A stretch of DNA of 64,000 nt. Origin: Marmoricola sp. (lineage in GTDB: Bacteria; Actinomycetota; Actinomycetes; Propionibacteriales; Nocardioidaceae). Below are positions 26,281 through 35,211 of the stretch, piece after piece (within the stretch, counting starts at the first letter, position 1; every line of letters begins with the position of its first letter). Below the pieces are notes generated by a model that was not told the DNA's origin, did not search any database, and worked only from the letters and a program-made list of their open reading frames with translations. Position numbers and translations under genes: made by a program. The stretch spans positions 26,023 to 90,022 of the forward strand of contig JAOPYC010000182.1 in the NCBI GenBank assembly GCA_025964795.1, written 5' to 3'.

Positions 26281-27633
26281 ATGTGGCGCCCGCTCCCCCG
26301 TAGCGTCCGCGAGGTGCTCAATGGCCGTGGGTCGCTGCGGACCCAGCTGATCGCACTGACGTGCCTCTCCAGCACGATCGCGGTGGTGGTGCTGGGCGTG
26401 CTGGTGCAGCTCCTGCTCGGCCGGGCGACGGATACCGCAGTGTCCAAGGTGATGACCGATCGCGCCGCGTCTGTGGTGGCCTCGGCCCAGGCCAACTCGA
26501 AGGGAACCAGGATCTCGGTCCCGCAGTCTCGGCTCGAGGCGGGCGTCGCCGTCTACGGCGCCGACGGGTCGATCCGCGCCGGCGCGGCCCCGGATGCCCT
26601 GGCCGACCAGTACGACCGGGTGCGGGTGACGACGCGTGCCAAGACCCTGCGCGTGGGCGACTACGCCCGCGTGTACGCCCTGCCCTTCATGACCAAGGCA
26701 GGGCAACAAGGCACCGTCGTGGTCAGCGAGCAGCGCGCGCCGTACGCCACCGCGGCCACCTACGCGCTGGCGGTGACGATCGGGGCCGGCATCCTGCTCG
26801 TCTCGGCCGCCACCGGGCTGGTCGCGTTCGCCAGCAGACGCGCGCTCCGCCCCGTGAGCGCCATGGCCGCCACCGCGGAGGAGTGGAGCGAGCACGACCT
26901 CGGACGGCGATTCGCCCTCGGTGAGCCCGGGAACGAGATCACCTCACTGGGACGCACCCTCGACGGGCTCCTCGACAAGGTCGCCCAGACCATCCGCTCC
27001 GAGCAGCGGCTCACCTCCGAGCTCGCCCACGAGCTGCGCACCCCGCTCGCGGCGATCCAGGGCAACATCGACCTGCTGCGGCTGCGTAACGACCTCGACC
27101 GCGGGATGCGCGACGACCTGGACGAGGTACATGCCGCCTGCCTGCGGATGTCACAGACCATCTCGGGCCTGATCGACCTCGCCCGCGCCACCTCCTCCGT
27201 GGCCCACGGCACGAGTCATTCGGTGTCGCTGGTCGTGGACGACGCCCTTCGGGACGCGACGGCGACAGCAGAGGCACGCGACATCGCCGTAGGGCGGGAC
27301 ATCGCCCCGGACCTCACCTGGGAGGTGCCGCACGACCTTGCCGTACGAGCCCTCACCCCGCTGGTGACCAACGCCGCCCGGATGGCTCGGACGCAGATGC
27401 GCCTCACTGCGGGCCGGCGACCCGACGGCTCGATCGGCCTCACGGTCGAGGACGACGGACCCGGCGTCGAGGAGTCCCGGCGCGACCTCATCTTCAGTCC
27501 CGGTGAGACCAGTGGCGGAGGAGCCGGTCTCGGCCTCGCCCTGTCCCGGCGCATCGCGCGGGTCAGCGGTGGCGACGTGACTCTCGATCCCTCACCGGGC
27601 CCCACCCGCTTCCTGCTGCACCTGCCCGGCTGA
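26281..27633 (+). CDS. Sensor histidine kinase
   Basis: 450 residues. TM1 about 24-45, extracytoplasmic sensor about 46-155, TM2 about 160-182, HAMP, then H-box SELAHELRTPLAAI with phospho-acceptor His250, and a HATPase domain (N-box region LVTNAARMA, DDGPGVEE, GGAGLGLALSRRIA). The N-box is degenerate compared with the usual NALRHA. Paired with the regulator 4 nt upstream. Closely related in layout to the kinase at 36103-37449. Confidence 0.93.
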   Translation: MWRPLPRSVREVLNGRGSLRTQLIALTCLSSTIAVVVLGVLVQLLLGRATDTAVSKVMTDRAASVVASAQANSKGTRISVPQSRLEAGVAVYGADGSIRAGAAPDALADQYDRVRVTTRAKTLRVGDYARVYALPFMTKAGQQGTVVVSEQRAPYATAATYALAVTIGAGILLVSAATGLVAFASRRALRPVSAMAATAEEWSEHDLGRRFALGEPGNEITSLGRTLDGLLDKVAQTIRSEQRLTSELAHELRTPLAAIQGNIDLLRLRNDLDRGMRDDLDEVHAACLRMSQTISGLIDLARATSSVAHGTSHSVSLVVDDALRDATATAEARDIAVGRDIAPDLTWEVPHDLAVRALTPLVTNAARMARTQMRLTAGRRPDGSIGLTVEDDGPGVEESRRDLIFSPGETSGGGAGLGLALSRRIARVSGGDVTLDPSPGPTRFLLHLPG

Positions 27634-27672
27634 GCACGGACGCGACCCCTCAGGACCGGGCCGTCGGAGGCG

Positions 27673-27690
27673 TTCAGGTTGCCACAAGGC
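27673..27690 (+). promoter_or_regulatory. GTCAGGT-type box B (ABC exporter)
   Basis: TTCAGGT-TGCC-ACAAGGC. The first heptamer is good and the second degenerate. -10-like CATGCT (27700-27705) starts exactly 9 nt downstream. Upstream of the ABC ATPase at 27735, which also has an AAGGA ribosome site. Confidence 0.5.
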
Positions 27691-27734
27691 TGATGGATCC
27701 ATGCTCGGTGCACCAACGAGGGCAAGGACCCACC

Positions 27735-28700
27735 ATGACCATCCACGCGCAAGCCTCTGAGCGCCGGCACACCGCACCCGGCGGACCAGACGGCCAGTCA
27801 CCCATCGTCGTCCGGGGCCTCACCAAGCAGTACGGCGAGCTGACGGCCGTCGACGACCTCACCTTCACGGTGACCCCGGGACGGGTGACCGGCTTCCTGG
27901 GACCCAACGGAGCAGGGAAGACCACCACCCTGCGCATGCTGCTGGGCCTCGTGGCTCCCACGAGCGGGACGGCGACGATCGGTGACCGGTTGTACGCCGA
28001 TCTGCCAGAGCCCACGCGCGTGGTGGGCGCGGTGCTGGAGGCGTCATCGGCCCACCGGGGACGCACCGGCAGGAACCACCTCCGCGCCGCGTGCATCGCG
28101 ACCGGGCTAGAGATCTCCCGAGCCGACGCGACCCTCGAGATGGTCGGGCTGATGGCCGCCGCCGACCGTCCTTTCAAGGGCTACTCACTGGGAATGCGGC
28201 AACGGCTCGGGATCGCCAGCGCGATGCTGGGCGACCCCGACGTACTCATCCTGGACGAGCCGGCGAACGGCCTGGACCCCGAGGGGATCCGCTGGATGCG
28301 CACGCTCCTGCAGGGACTCGCCTCCGAGGGGCGCACCGTCCTGGTCTCCAGCCACCTGCTCTCGGAGATGCAGGCGCTCGCGGACGAGGTCGTCATCGTC
28401 GCCGCCGGGCGCCTGGCCCGGCAGGGCTCGATCGACGACATCATCGCGCCACTCTCCATCGGCGCCCCCGTCCAGGTCAGCACACCGCAGCCCGAGCGTC
28501 TCGCCGCAGCACTGCGGTCCGCAGGAGCCACCGTGACGATCCCTAACGGGACCGCCCTGAGGGTCCTCGGCATCGAGGAGTCCCTGATCGGTGACCTGGC
28601 GTTCTCGGTCGGCGTTCCGGTCCACCGTCTCTACACCGAGACCCCCGATCTCGAGGACGCATTCCTGACCCTCACCCACGCAGAGGCGGCCATCCGATGA
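27735..28700 (+). CDS. ABC-2 type transporter, ATP-binding protein
   Basis: 321 residues. Walker A GPNGAGKTT, signature-type YSLGMRQRLGIASAML, Walker B VLILDEPANGLDPEG, switch His in SSHLL. The roughly 90-residue C-terminal extension is typical of drug or lipid ABC-2 exporters. The permease gene overlaps by 4 nt (ATGA). Paralogue of the pair at 57049-58757. Cargo unknown; a peptide or lipid is plausible given the adjacent two-component system. Confidence 0.93.
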   Translation: MTIHAQASERRHTAPGGPDGQSPIVVRGLTKQYGELTAVDDLTFTVTPGRVTGFLGPNGAGKTTTLRMLLGLVAPTSGTATIGDRLYADLPEPTRVVGAVLEASSAHRGRTGRNHLRAACIATGLEISRADATLEMVGLMAAADRPFKGYSLGMRQRLGIASAMLGDPDVLILDEPANGLDPEGIRWMRTLLQGLASEGRTVLVSSHLLSEMQALADEVVIVAAGRLARQGSIDDIIAPLSIGAPVQVSTPQPERLAAALRSAGATVTIPNGTALRVLGIEESLIGDLAFSVGVPVHRLYTETPDLEDAFLTLTHAEAAIR

Positions 28701-29578
28701 AGCGACTCGTGCACGCCGAGCTGTTCAAGCTCAGGACCACCAACGCCTGGTGGCTGTTCGCGCTGGCCATCCTCGCCAGCACCGTGACGATGCTGGTCGT
28801 CAACGGGATCAACGCGTACTCCCTGCTCCAGCCGTTCAACTCCTTCGTGAACCTGCACAGCCACGGTCACGCCGGCAGCATCCCGGCGGACTTCCTCGCG
28901 CACCTGCGACAGGAATGGACGGCTGGGCACGACGGCATCGGGCAGGCGGCCATGCTGTACACCTCCGGCCAGCTCATCGGCGTCCTGCTGGTCTGCCTGC
29001 TCGGGATCGTCATGGTGACCAGTGAGTTCTACCAACAGACCGCGACGTTCACGTTCCTGCAGACGCCCAGGCGGAGCGCAGTCATCCGCGGCAAGCTCGT
29101 CGCCGCGCTCCTGGTGGCCGGACTGGCGTGGTTGGTCTCCACGGTCATCAGCGTCGCCGCCGGTGCCGCGTTCCTGCACTCCCAGGGCTACTCGACCGGG
29201 CTGGGTCACTGGGCGGTGGACCGGGCCATCCTGCTCAACCTCGCGGCGTACCTGCTGTGGACGCTGTTCGGCATCGGCTTCGGCTGTCTGGTCCGCCACC
29301 AGCTCGCGGCCACCGTCAGCGCCACCGTGCTCTACCTCATCGGAGCTACCGCGGCCGCCACGGTCTTCGAGCTCCTCAACACCTACGTGCTCAACCAGAA
29401 CTGGGTGTTGGCCGCCCAGGTCGTGGTACCGCCGGTGGCCTCGACCGTGATGGTCTCGGCCACCCAGGCGTTCGAGCAGAGTCCCCCGGCCTGGGTCGGC
29501 GCCGTCGTCCTGCTCGTGTGGAGCCTGGTCGCGATCCGCCTCGGCGACCGGCGCCTCCAGCGCCACGACATCACCTGA
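28697..29578 (+). CDS. ABC-2 type transporter permease
   Basis: 293 residues with six hydrophobic segments. It opens MKRLVHAELFKLRTTNAWWLF, the cytoplasmic helix common to ABC-2 permeases; GIVMVTSEFYQQTATFTFLQTPRR matches the family loop. Forms the membrane half of the exporter with the upstream ATPase. Confidence 0.9.
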   Translation: MKRLVHAELFKLRTTNAWWLFALAILASTVTMLVVNGINAYSLLQPFNSFVNLHSHGHAGSIPADFLAHLRQEWTAGHDGIGQAAMLYTSGQLIGVLLVCLLGIVMVTSEFYQQTATFTFLQTPRRSAVIRGKLVAALLVAGLAWLVSTVISVAAGAAFLHSQGYSTGLGHWAVDRAILLNLAAYLLWTLFGIGFGCLVRHQLAATVSATVLYLIGATAAATVFELLNTYVLNQNWVLAAQVVVPPVASTVMVSATQAFEQSPPAWVGAVVLLVWSLVAIRLGDRRLQRHDIT

Positions 29579-29692
29579 CGGGCCCGCTCGAGCCTTCACA
29601 GCGCAGGCACAGTGCCTCACAGATCGACGCACAACTTCGCCCGCCAGGATCCGGGTCAACCCCCCATTCACCATTCTCGAACTGGAGTTCCC

Positions 29693-30553
29693 GTGAGCAC
29701 CGACGTCTGTCCCGACACTCGTCCCGGGACCAGAGCCAGCGACCATCTTCCTGGAGGCTGGTTGGTCAAGGTCCCGGCGGTGGGCGCACTCTTCTGGGTC
29801 GTCAAGATCCTGACCACGGGGATGGGCGAGGCGGCCTCGGACTTCCTGGCCCGGGTCAGCCTCGGGCTGCCCGTGCTGGTGGGCGGGCTCGGCCTGGTGG
29901 TCACCCTGACGCTGCAGCTGCGCTCCGACCGCTATCGCGCGGTGACCTACTGGAGCGCGGTCGCCGCCCTGGCCGTCTTCGGCACGGTCGCGGCAGACGG
30001 GCTGCACTCCGTCCTAGGCCTCTCACTGCCACTGATGACGGCGCTGTACGCCGCGCTGCTGGCCGGTGTGTTCTGCTTCTGGTTCCGCAGTGAGCGGACA
30101 CTGTCGATCCACAGCATCACCAACCGGCGCTCCGAGACCTTCTACTGGATCACGGTGTTCCTGACCTTCGCACTCGGCACGGCGGCCGGGGACCTCACCG
30201 CCAGCACGCTGGCCCTCGGGTTCCTGGGCTCGGCATACCTCTTCGGCCTCGCGATGCTCGTCCCGCTCGTGCTCTACCGCACCCGGCTCGTCGGCGAGAT
30301 CGCAGCGTTCTGGTCGGCGTACGTCCTCACCCGGCCCATGGGCGCATCGATCGCGGACTGGATGGGCAAGCGCTCCGGCCTCGGACTGGGCGACGGCACC
30401 GTGACCGTGGCTGCCCTCGGGCTGATCGTCCTCGCTGTCGCCTACCTCGCCGTGACGCGCGCCGACGCCCACCGCGACCAGCTGCTGCCGAGCCGGCCAC
30501 TGGACCAGCGGCCGGAGACGCAGCCCGTCGAGGTCCGGGTGTCAGCCCGATGA
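29693..30553 (+). CDS. COG4705 / DUF347-repeat membrane protein, copy 1
   Basis: 286 residues with four DUF347-type units: KVPAVGALFWVVKILTTGMGEAASD, YWSAVAALAVFGTVAAD, FYWITVFLTFALGTAAGD and AAFWSAYVLTRPMGASIAD. Each ends in G-x3-D within a TM pair, giving about eight membrane spans. Function unknown. Hydrophilic C-terminal tail of about 30 residues. GTG start with GGAG 5 nt upstream. It has no clear GTCAGGT box of its own and may be read from the ABC operon 114 bp upstream. It overlaps the next gene by 4 nt. Confidence 0.88.
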   Translation: MSTDVCPDTRPGTRASDHLPGGWLVKVPAVGALFWVVKILTTGMGEAASDFLARVSLGLPVLVGGLGLVVTLTLQLRSDRYRAVTYWSAVAALAVFGTVAADGLHSVLGLSLPLMTALYAALLAGVFCFWFRSERTLSIHSITNRRSETFYWITVFLTFALGTAAGDLTASTLALGFLGSAYLFGLAMLVPLVLYRTRLVGEIAAFWSAYVLTRPMGASIADWMGKRSGLGLGDGTVTVAALGLIVLAVAYLAVTRADAHRDQLLPSRPLDQRPETQPVEVRVSAR

Positions 30554-30918
30554 GCAGCGTGCCTCCTGGCGGCACACCACCGCCGGACGAGGACCCCGCT
30601 CGGCGGACCACGTCACCGTGGAGCGTCGAGCACTACGGCTTCGACGACCACACCACGCAGCCCGCCCCACCGGAACGCACACGGTCCACCGCGCCCGTCC
30701 CGGAGCGCCGCCGCTCCACCCGCCTGCGTGTCATGCTCGCGTCGGCCGCTCTCGCGCTCGGGCTGACGGCCGGCGGCACAGGCTTCGCTGTCGCCCAGGC
30801 CTCCACCGGAGACGGCAGGGGCCCCGACCGAACCGTCGCGGCGCAGCTGACGGCCGACCGTGGCCCTGACGCTCATGACGGTCGGGGTGGTCCCGACGGG
30901 CCCGGGGGTGGACGGTGA
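30550..30918 (+). CDS. Single-pass membrane protein, unknown
   Basis: 122 residues: a Pro-rich cytoplasmic part with charged segments (1-60), one TM helix (about 62-82, LRVMLASAALALGLTAGG), then a Gly/Asp-rich exported tail. No family recognised. Coupled to both neighbours by 4-nt overlaps (ATGA before, GTGA after), so it is probably part of the flavocytochrome unit. Confidence 0.7.
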   Translation: MSSVPPGGTPPPDEDPARRTTSPWSVEHYGFDDHTTQPAPPERTRSTAPVPERRRSTRLRVMLASAALALGLTAGGTGFAVAQASTGDGRGPDRTVAAQLTADRGPDAHDGRGGPDGPGGGR

Positions 30919-31067
30919 CGCACCAGCGTGACCGGATCGGGATCTGGATCGCCGGCCTCGCGACGGCCGTCGGTCTGTGGATGGGTCTGGTCGCACCCTC
31001 GGTGTCGCCCGTGACCCCGCAACCCCCGAGCACCACGGTGACAGTGGTCCCGGGACAAGCGCCGTGA
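30915..31067 (+). CDS. Very small membrane protein (50 residues)
   Basis: Sequence reads MTHQRDRIGIWIAGLATAVG, then LWMGLVAPSV and a Pro/Thr/Val tail. One TM helix at about 8-27. It fills the space between its neighbours exactly: its GTG overlaps the previous stop (GTGA) and its TGA overlaps the next GTG. This tight packing is the main support for a real gene. Function unknown; possibly an accessory subunit of the downstream reductase. Confidence 0.65.
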   Translation: MTHQRDRIGIWIAGLATAVGLWMGLVAPSVSPVTPQPPSTTVTVVPGQAP

Positions 31068-32398
31068 CCGAGTCGCCCAGCGAGAGTCTCGACCACCAGG
31101 CCCTCAGCTCGTACGTCGTCAACGCGGGCTGGTTCGGCGCCCTGTTCGTCGCCGTGTGGCCCGTCGTGCTCGCGTTGGCCACACCCGCGCCGTTGCTGCT
31201 CGTGCCCGTGATCGCGCACGTGAGCGGAATGCTGGCCGGCTACGGCGTCCTGGTCCTGATGACGCTGATGTCGCGGTGGCCCCTGCTCGAGCGTGGCGTC
31301 GGCGGCGACCGGCTCGCCCGCTGGCACGCGATGACCGGACGCGCTGTGGTCACCCTCGTCGTCGTCCACGCCTGCGCGGCCGTCACAGGCTGGGCGCAGG
31401 CGCGGGGAGAGAGCATCCCGCTCGCCCTCTGGGACGTCCTGGGCATGCCGTGGCTGATCTCGGCCACCCTGGGCACCATCGCGATGCTGGCGGTCGCGGC
31501 CATCTCGATCCGGGCCGCCCGGAAACGGCTGCGCTACGAGACCTGGCACGCCATCCACCTCTGGACCTACGTCGCGATCGCGCTCTCGTTCGTCCACCAG
31601 CTCGCCGGCCCCGACCTGACCGGCCATCGATGGCTCCAGGTCGCCTGGGCGCTCCTGTACGCGCACACCTTCGGGCTCGTGCTGAGATATCGGATCCTCG
31701 CGCCCGTCCGTCAGGCCGCCCGCCACCGGCTCCGGGTCTCCGCGGTCGTCCCCGAGGCGCCCGGTGTCGTCTCCATCGTGATCACCGGCCACCGGGTCGA
31801 GGAGCTGCACGCCGAGCCGGGCCAGTTCTTCCGCTGGCGGTTCCTCACCCCCGACACGTGGCTGACCGCGCACCCGTTCTCGCTCAGCGAGCCCCCGCGC
31901 GCCGATCGGCTACGGCTCACCGTGAAGGACCTCGGCGACGGCAGCGGGCTGCTGCAGCACATCGAGGTCGGCACCTGGGTGGTCGCCGAGGGACCGTACG
32001 GCGCGATGACCGCCGCTCGTCGTACTCGCCGCAACGTGCTGCTCGTGGCCGGCGGCGTCGGCATCACCCCCATGCGCGCCCTGTTCGAGACCATCCCGGC
32101 TGTCGGAGGCGACGACCAGGACCTGCTGCTGCTCTACCGCGCCCGCACCCGGGAGGACATCGTGTTCCGCGCCGAGCTGGACGAGATCGCCGCACGACGG
32201 CGCGCCCGCGTCGTCTACCTGCTCGGCAACAACCGGGACCACCTGAGCACGGCCTCGCTCACCCGGCTCGTCCCGGACCTCGTGAGCCGTGACGTCTACC
32301 TGTGTGGACCGCCTGGCATGGCGGCCGCCGTGCGCGCCTCGGTCCTCAAGGCCGGCCTTCCGGCCGGGCACCTGCACGAGGAACGGTTCGCCTTCTGA
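31064..32398 (+). CDS. Ferric-reductase-like transmembrane flavocytochrome
   Basis: 444 residues. The N-terminal half has six TM segments of the ferric reductase / NOX type with candidate haem ligands His in RWHAMTGRAV, VHACA, WHAIHLW and FVHQLA. The C-terminal half is a ferredoxin-reductase FAD/NAD(P) module: HPFSLSEPP (FAD), GPYGAMT, LLVAGGVGITPMRAL (nucleotide) and YLCGPPGM. Expected to move electrons from cytoplasmic NAD(P)H across the membrane. GTG start overlaps the upstream small gene. The acceptor is unknown. Confidence 0.9.
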   Translation: MTESPSESLDHQALSSYVVNAGWFGALFVAVWPVVLALATPAPLLLVPVIAHVSGMLAGYGVLVLMTLMSRWPLLERGVGGDRLARWHAMTGRAVVTLVVVHACAAVTGWAQARGESIPLALWDVLGMPWLISATLGTIAMLAVAAISIRAARKRLRYETWHAIHLWTYVAIALSFVHQLAGPDLTGHRWLQVAWALLYAHTFGLVLRYRILAPVRQAARHRLRVSAVVPEAPGVVSIVITGHRVEELHAEPGQFFRWRFLTPDTWLTAHPFSLSEPPRADRLRLTVKDLGDGSGLLQHIEVGTWVVAEGPYGAMTAARRTRRNVLLVAGGVGITPMRALFETIPAVGGDDQDLLLLYRARTREDIVFRAELDEIAARRRARVVYLLGNNRDHLSTASLTRLVPDLVSRDVYLCGPPGMAAAVRASVLKAGLPAGHLHEERFAF

Positions 32399-32421
32399 GC
32401 CTCACCTCGGTGAACAACCTG

Positions 32422-32439
32422 GTCAGGTTGTCGGCAGGC
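32422..32439 (+). promoter_or_regulatory. GTCAGGT box C (flippase/glycosyltransferase operon)
   Basis: GTCAGGT-TGTC-GGCAGGC; -10-like CATCCT (32449-32454) begins 9 nt downstream. The first heptamer is also half of a palindrome ACAACCTG-GT-CAGGTTGT (32413-32430). Confidence 0.7.
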
Positions 32440-32495
32440 GGTTCGCACCATCCTTGAGTGATCGACTCGAGGAGCACACCATCGGCGCCACCGAC

Positions 32496-33512
32496 ATGGA
32501 GACGGGGACCGGACCTCGCCCGACCCTTGCGGTCGGGCGGCCGAGTCGCATGCGCTCGTGGAGCGCGTGGGCCTGGAAGTCGCTCCTCGTCGTAGGGCTC
32601 GTCGGTGGAGGGCTGTGGACCGCGACCCACGGCGTGGCCGGTGCCACCTGGCACGACGTGCTCGCCGTGGTGCGAGCCCTGCAGTTCCGTCAGCTCGCCG
32701 AGCTCAGTGGCATCTGGCTGGGCGGCCTCGCCGTCTACGCCACGGTCCTGTCGGCTGCGCTTCCCGGACTCGGCGTACGACGCAGCCTGCTGCTCAACCT
32801 CAGTGGCAGCGCGGTCGCGAACCTGATCCCGTTCGGCGGCGCCGTCGCGACCGGACTGAACTGGCGCATGGTCCGCACCTGGGGGCACTCCAACCTGGCG
32901 TTCGCCACGTTCTGCGTCCTGACCAACGCCCTCGACGTGGCGTTCAAGCTGGTGCTGCCGGTCGTGGCAGTCACTGGTCTCGCCCTCGCGGCGGGACACG
33001 TTCCCGCGACGCTGTGGGTGACCGCCTCCATCTGTGCAGCAGCGTTGGTGGCCGTGCTGCCTGCACAGGCCCTCGTGCTCCGGACCCATCGCTGGAACAC
33101 CGTGCTCGGCCCTCTGCGCCAGACGATCGACCGCATCCATCGGCTCCTGCTCCAACGCTGGGGTCGGTTGCTGCCGGCCAGCCTGGTCTACGTCGCGACC
33201 CAGGTGGCGCTCCTGGAGTTCAGCCTCCGCGCGGTCGGCCTGCACGCGCCGGTGACGGTCGTGCTGATGGCGGCCGCGATCGAACGTCTCAGCAGCCTGG
33301 TGCCCTTCACCCCCGGCGGTGCCGGGTTCGCGGAGATCGGGACGATCGCCTGGCTGGTGGCCAACGGCCTCGACCCGGTCGAGGTGGTGGCCGGCGTCCT
33401 CGTCTACCGGTTCTTCCTGATCGCGATGGAGGTCCCGGTCGGCGGCGTGCTGCTCGGCGTCTGGGCCTGGTTCCAGCGTTCACCACGGCCGGCGATCGGA
33501 CCGGTCGGATGA
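32496..33512 (+). CDS. YbhN/UPF0104-type flippase-like membrane protein
   Basis: 338 residues, seven or eight TM segments. Family blocks: NLIPFGGAVATGLNWRMV, VLMAAAIERLSSLVPFTPGGAGFAEIG and VLVYRFFLIAMEVPVGG, as in the membrane part of LPG synthase/YbhN proteins, thought to move lipids or glycolipids between leaflets. Start uncertain: ATG at 32496 lacks a ribosome site, while a strong GAGGAG (32469-32474) sits 6 nt before an in-frame ATC at 32481. The downstream glycosyltransferase overlaps by 4 nt. Controlled by box C. Confidence 0.82.
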   Translation: METGTGPRPTLAVGRPSRMRSWSAWAWKSLLVVGLVGGGLWTATHGVAGATWHDVLAVVRALQFRQLAELSGIWLGGLAVYATVLSAALPGLGVRRSLLLNLSGSAVANLIPFGGAVATGLNWRMVRTWGHSNLAFATFCVLTNALDVAFKLVLPVVAVTGLALAAGHVPATLWVTASICAAALVAVLPAQALVLRTHRWNTVLGPLRQTIDRIHRLLLQRWGRLLPASLVYVATQVALLEFSLRAVGLHAPVTVVLMAAAIERLSSLVPFTPGGAGFAEIGTIAWLVANGLDPVEVVAGVLVYRFFLIAMEVPVGGVLLGVWAWFQRSPRPAIGPVG

Positions 33513-34618
33513 GGATCCTGCACCTCACCGACCACTACCTGCCCGTCCTGGGCGGCATCGAGACCCATGTCCACGGGTTGGCTGAACGTCAGCGCGCACG
33601 GGGGGACGACGTCACCGTGCTGACCTCGACCCCAGCCGGCAACGAGGAGACCTCGCGCGCGCTGCCGGTCATCCGCGCCCGCTCCTTCCTGGAGGCGGCC
33701 AGGTTCGACTTCGGGGCCTGCGACGTGGTGCACGCGCACGTCTCGGTGGTCGCGCCGTTCACAGCCCCCCTGGCGGCCATCGCCGCCCGCAGCGGCGTAC
33801 CGACGGTGGTCACGGTCCACTCGATGTGGAACCGGATGGGGCCGCTCCCCGGCCTGGCCGCCGCCGTCGCCGGACTGCGCAGCGCACCCGTCTCGTGGAC
33901 GGCGGTCAGCCAGGTGGCCGCCTCCCAGCTCGCCCACCAGCTCCCGGACCGGGTGCAGGTCACGGTGCTGCCGAACGCTGTGGACACCCTGCCGAGGATC
34001 GACACGCCCCGGCCGCGGCCCGACCACCTGGTCAGGCTCATCAGCACGATGCGACTGGCCCCGCGCAAGCGTCCGGTCCAGCTGGCTCGCATGTTCAGGG
34101 ACCTGCTCGACCAGGTCGATGTCCCGCTCCACCTCACGATCGTCGGCGACGGCCCCCAGCGCCACCGCGTCCAACGCACGCTCGCCCGACTCCACCTGGA
34201 GTCCGCCGTGACCCTGACCGGTCGGGTCGATCCGCGTGAGGTCGGCGAGCGACTCCGGGCGTCGGATCTCTACGTGGCCCCGTCGATGCTGGAGTCCTTC
34301 GGGCTCGCGGCGCTGGAGGCCAGGTGCGCGGGACTGCCCGTGGTGGGACATGCCGTGAGCGGCCTGACGGACTTCATCCGCACCGAGGTCGAGGGAATCC
34401 TGTGCCACTCGGACGCTGACATGGTGTCAGCACTGCGTCGACTCGTCGAGGACGAACCGCTGCGCCGGAGGATGTCTGAGCACAACCGGACCGTCGGCAC
34501 CCAGATGACCTGGGCCACCAGCCTCGCCCGGCACGACCGGGTCTACACCGAGGCGGGAAGGCGGGGGGTCTCGTCCTCGTCGGCGCTCCCGGTGGCCTCC
34601 GAGGACGGGCGGCCCTGA
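33509..34618 (+). CDS. Family 4 glycosyltransferase
   Basis: 369 residues, GT-B fold. N-terminal MRILHLTDHYLPVLGGIETHVHGLAERQRARG; donor-site block in the C-terminal half: RLISTMRLAPRKRP, LTIVGDGPQRHR, and the E-x7-E motif in SMLESFGLAALEARCAGLPVV. Cytoplasmic; acceptor possibly a membrane lipid, given coupling to the flippase-like gene. The last 76 bp overlap the 3' end of the convergent dedA-like gene. Confidence 0.92.
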   Translation: MRILHLTDHYLPVLGGIETHVHGLAERQRARGDDVTVLTSTPAGNEETSRALPVIRARSFLEAARFDFGACDVVHAHVSVVAPFTAPLAAIAARSGVPTVVTVHSMWNRMGPLPGLAAAVAGLRSAPVSWTAVSQVAASQLAHQLPDRVQVTVLPNAVDTLPRIDTPRPRPDHLVRLISTMRLAPRKRPVQLARMFRDLLDQVDVPLHLTIVGDGPQRHRVQRTLARLHLESAVTLTGRVDPREVGERLRASDLYVAPSMLESFGLAALEARCAGLPVVGHAVSGLTDFIRTEVEGILCHSDADMVSALRRLVEDEPLRRRMSEHNRTVGTQMTWATSLARHDRVYTEAGRRGVSSSSALPVASEDGRP

Positions 34619-35211
34619 CGCCGGCGCATGACCTCGAGGGCGGCCGGGATGATGGAGACGCCGGCGATCGCGATCGTGATCAGCTCGATGTGGGCGGCGA
34701 CGAAGGGAATCCCGCCGAAGAGGAAGCCCACCGTGACGATGCCGACGGCCCAGACCAGGGCTCCGACCAGGTTCAGCGTGGTGAAGGTGCGGTGCGTCAT
34801 CCTGCCCACCCCGGCCACTACAGGGACGAAGGTTCTCACCACGGGGACGAAACGCCCCAGGATGACGGCCAGGGCACCACGCTTCGCGAAGAAGGCCTGG
34901 GCACGTTCGGCGTTCTCCTGACGGAAGAGCCGGGAATCCGGCCTCGAGAACACCCGGGGACCGTAGTGACGCCCGATCAGGTAACCCAGCTGGTCCCCGG
35001 CCACCGCAGCGGCGAAGACGGCCACGGCCATCAGCCAGAAGGGCACCGCGATGACGTGGGAGGCGACCAGGGCCCCGGCCAGGAAGATCAGGGAGTCACC
35101 CGGGAGGAAGAAGCCGAGCAGCAGCCCGGTCTCGGTGAACACGACGGCCATCACCAGCAGGACGGCCAGCGGGCCGAGTGAGTAGAGCAGTGGCGTCAGG
35201 ATCGCGATCAT
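34543..35211 (-). CDS. DedA / VTT-domain membrane protein
   Basis: 222 residues. VTT/SNARE-associated domain: FTETGLLLGFFLPGDSLIFLAGALV, AGDQLGYLIGRHYGPRVF, FFAKRGALAVILGRFVPVVRTFVPVVAGVGRM (the conserved G-RFxPxxR). DedA proteins are linked to phospholipid and undecaprenyl-phosphate translocation. The ATG overlaps the stop of the upstream COG4705 gene, yet box D and a TACCGT -10 give it its own internal, leaderless promoter as well. Confidence 0.92.
   Translation of the reverse strand: MIAILTPLLYSLGPLAVLLVMAVVFTETGLLLGFFLPGDSLIFLAGALVASHVIAVPFWLMAVAVFAAAVAGDQLGYLIGRHYGPRVFSRPDSRLFRQENAERAQAFFAKRGALAVILGRFVPVVRTFVPVVAGVGRMTHRTFTTLNLVGALVWAVGIVTVGFLFGGIPFVAAHIELITIAIAGVSIIPAALEVMRRRQGRPSSEATGSADEDETPRLPASV

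Noticed and set aside
29591..29622. Possible GTCAGGT box before COG4705 copy 1
   Set aside because: Only one CGCAGGC-like half is present and no -10 occurs at the fixed distance.
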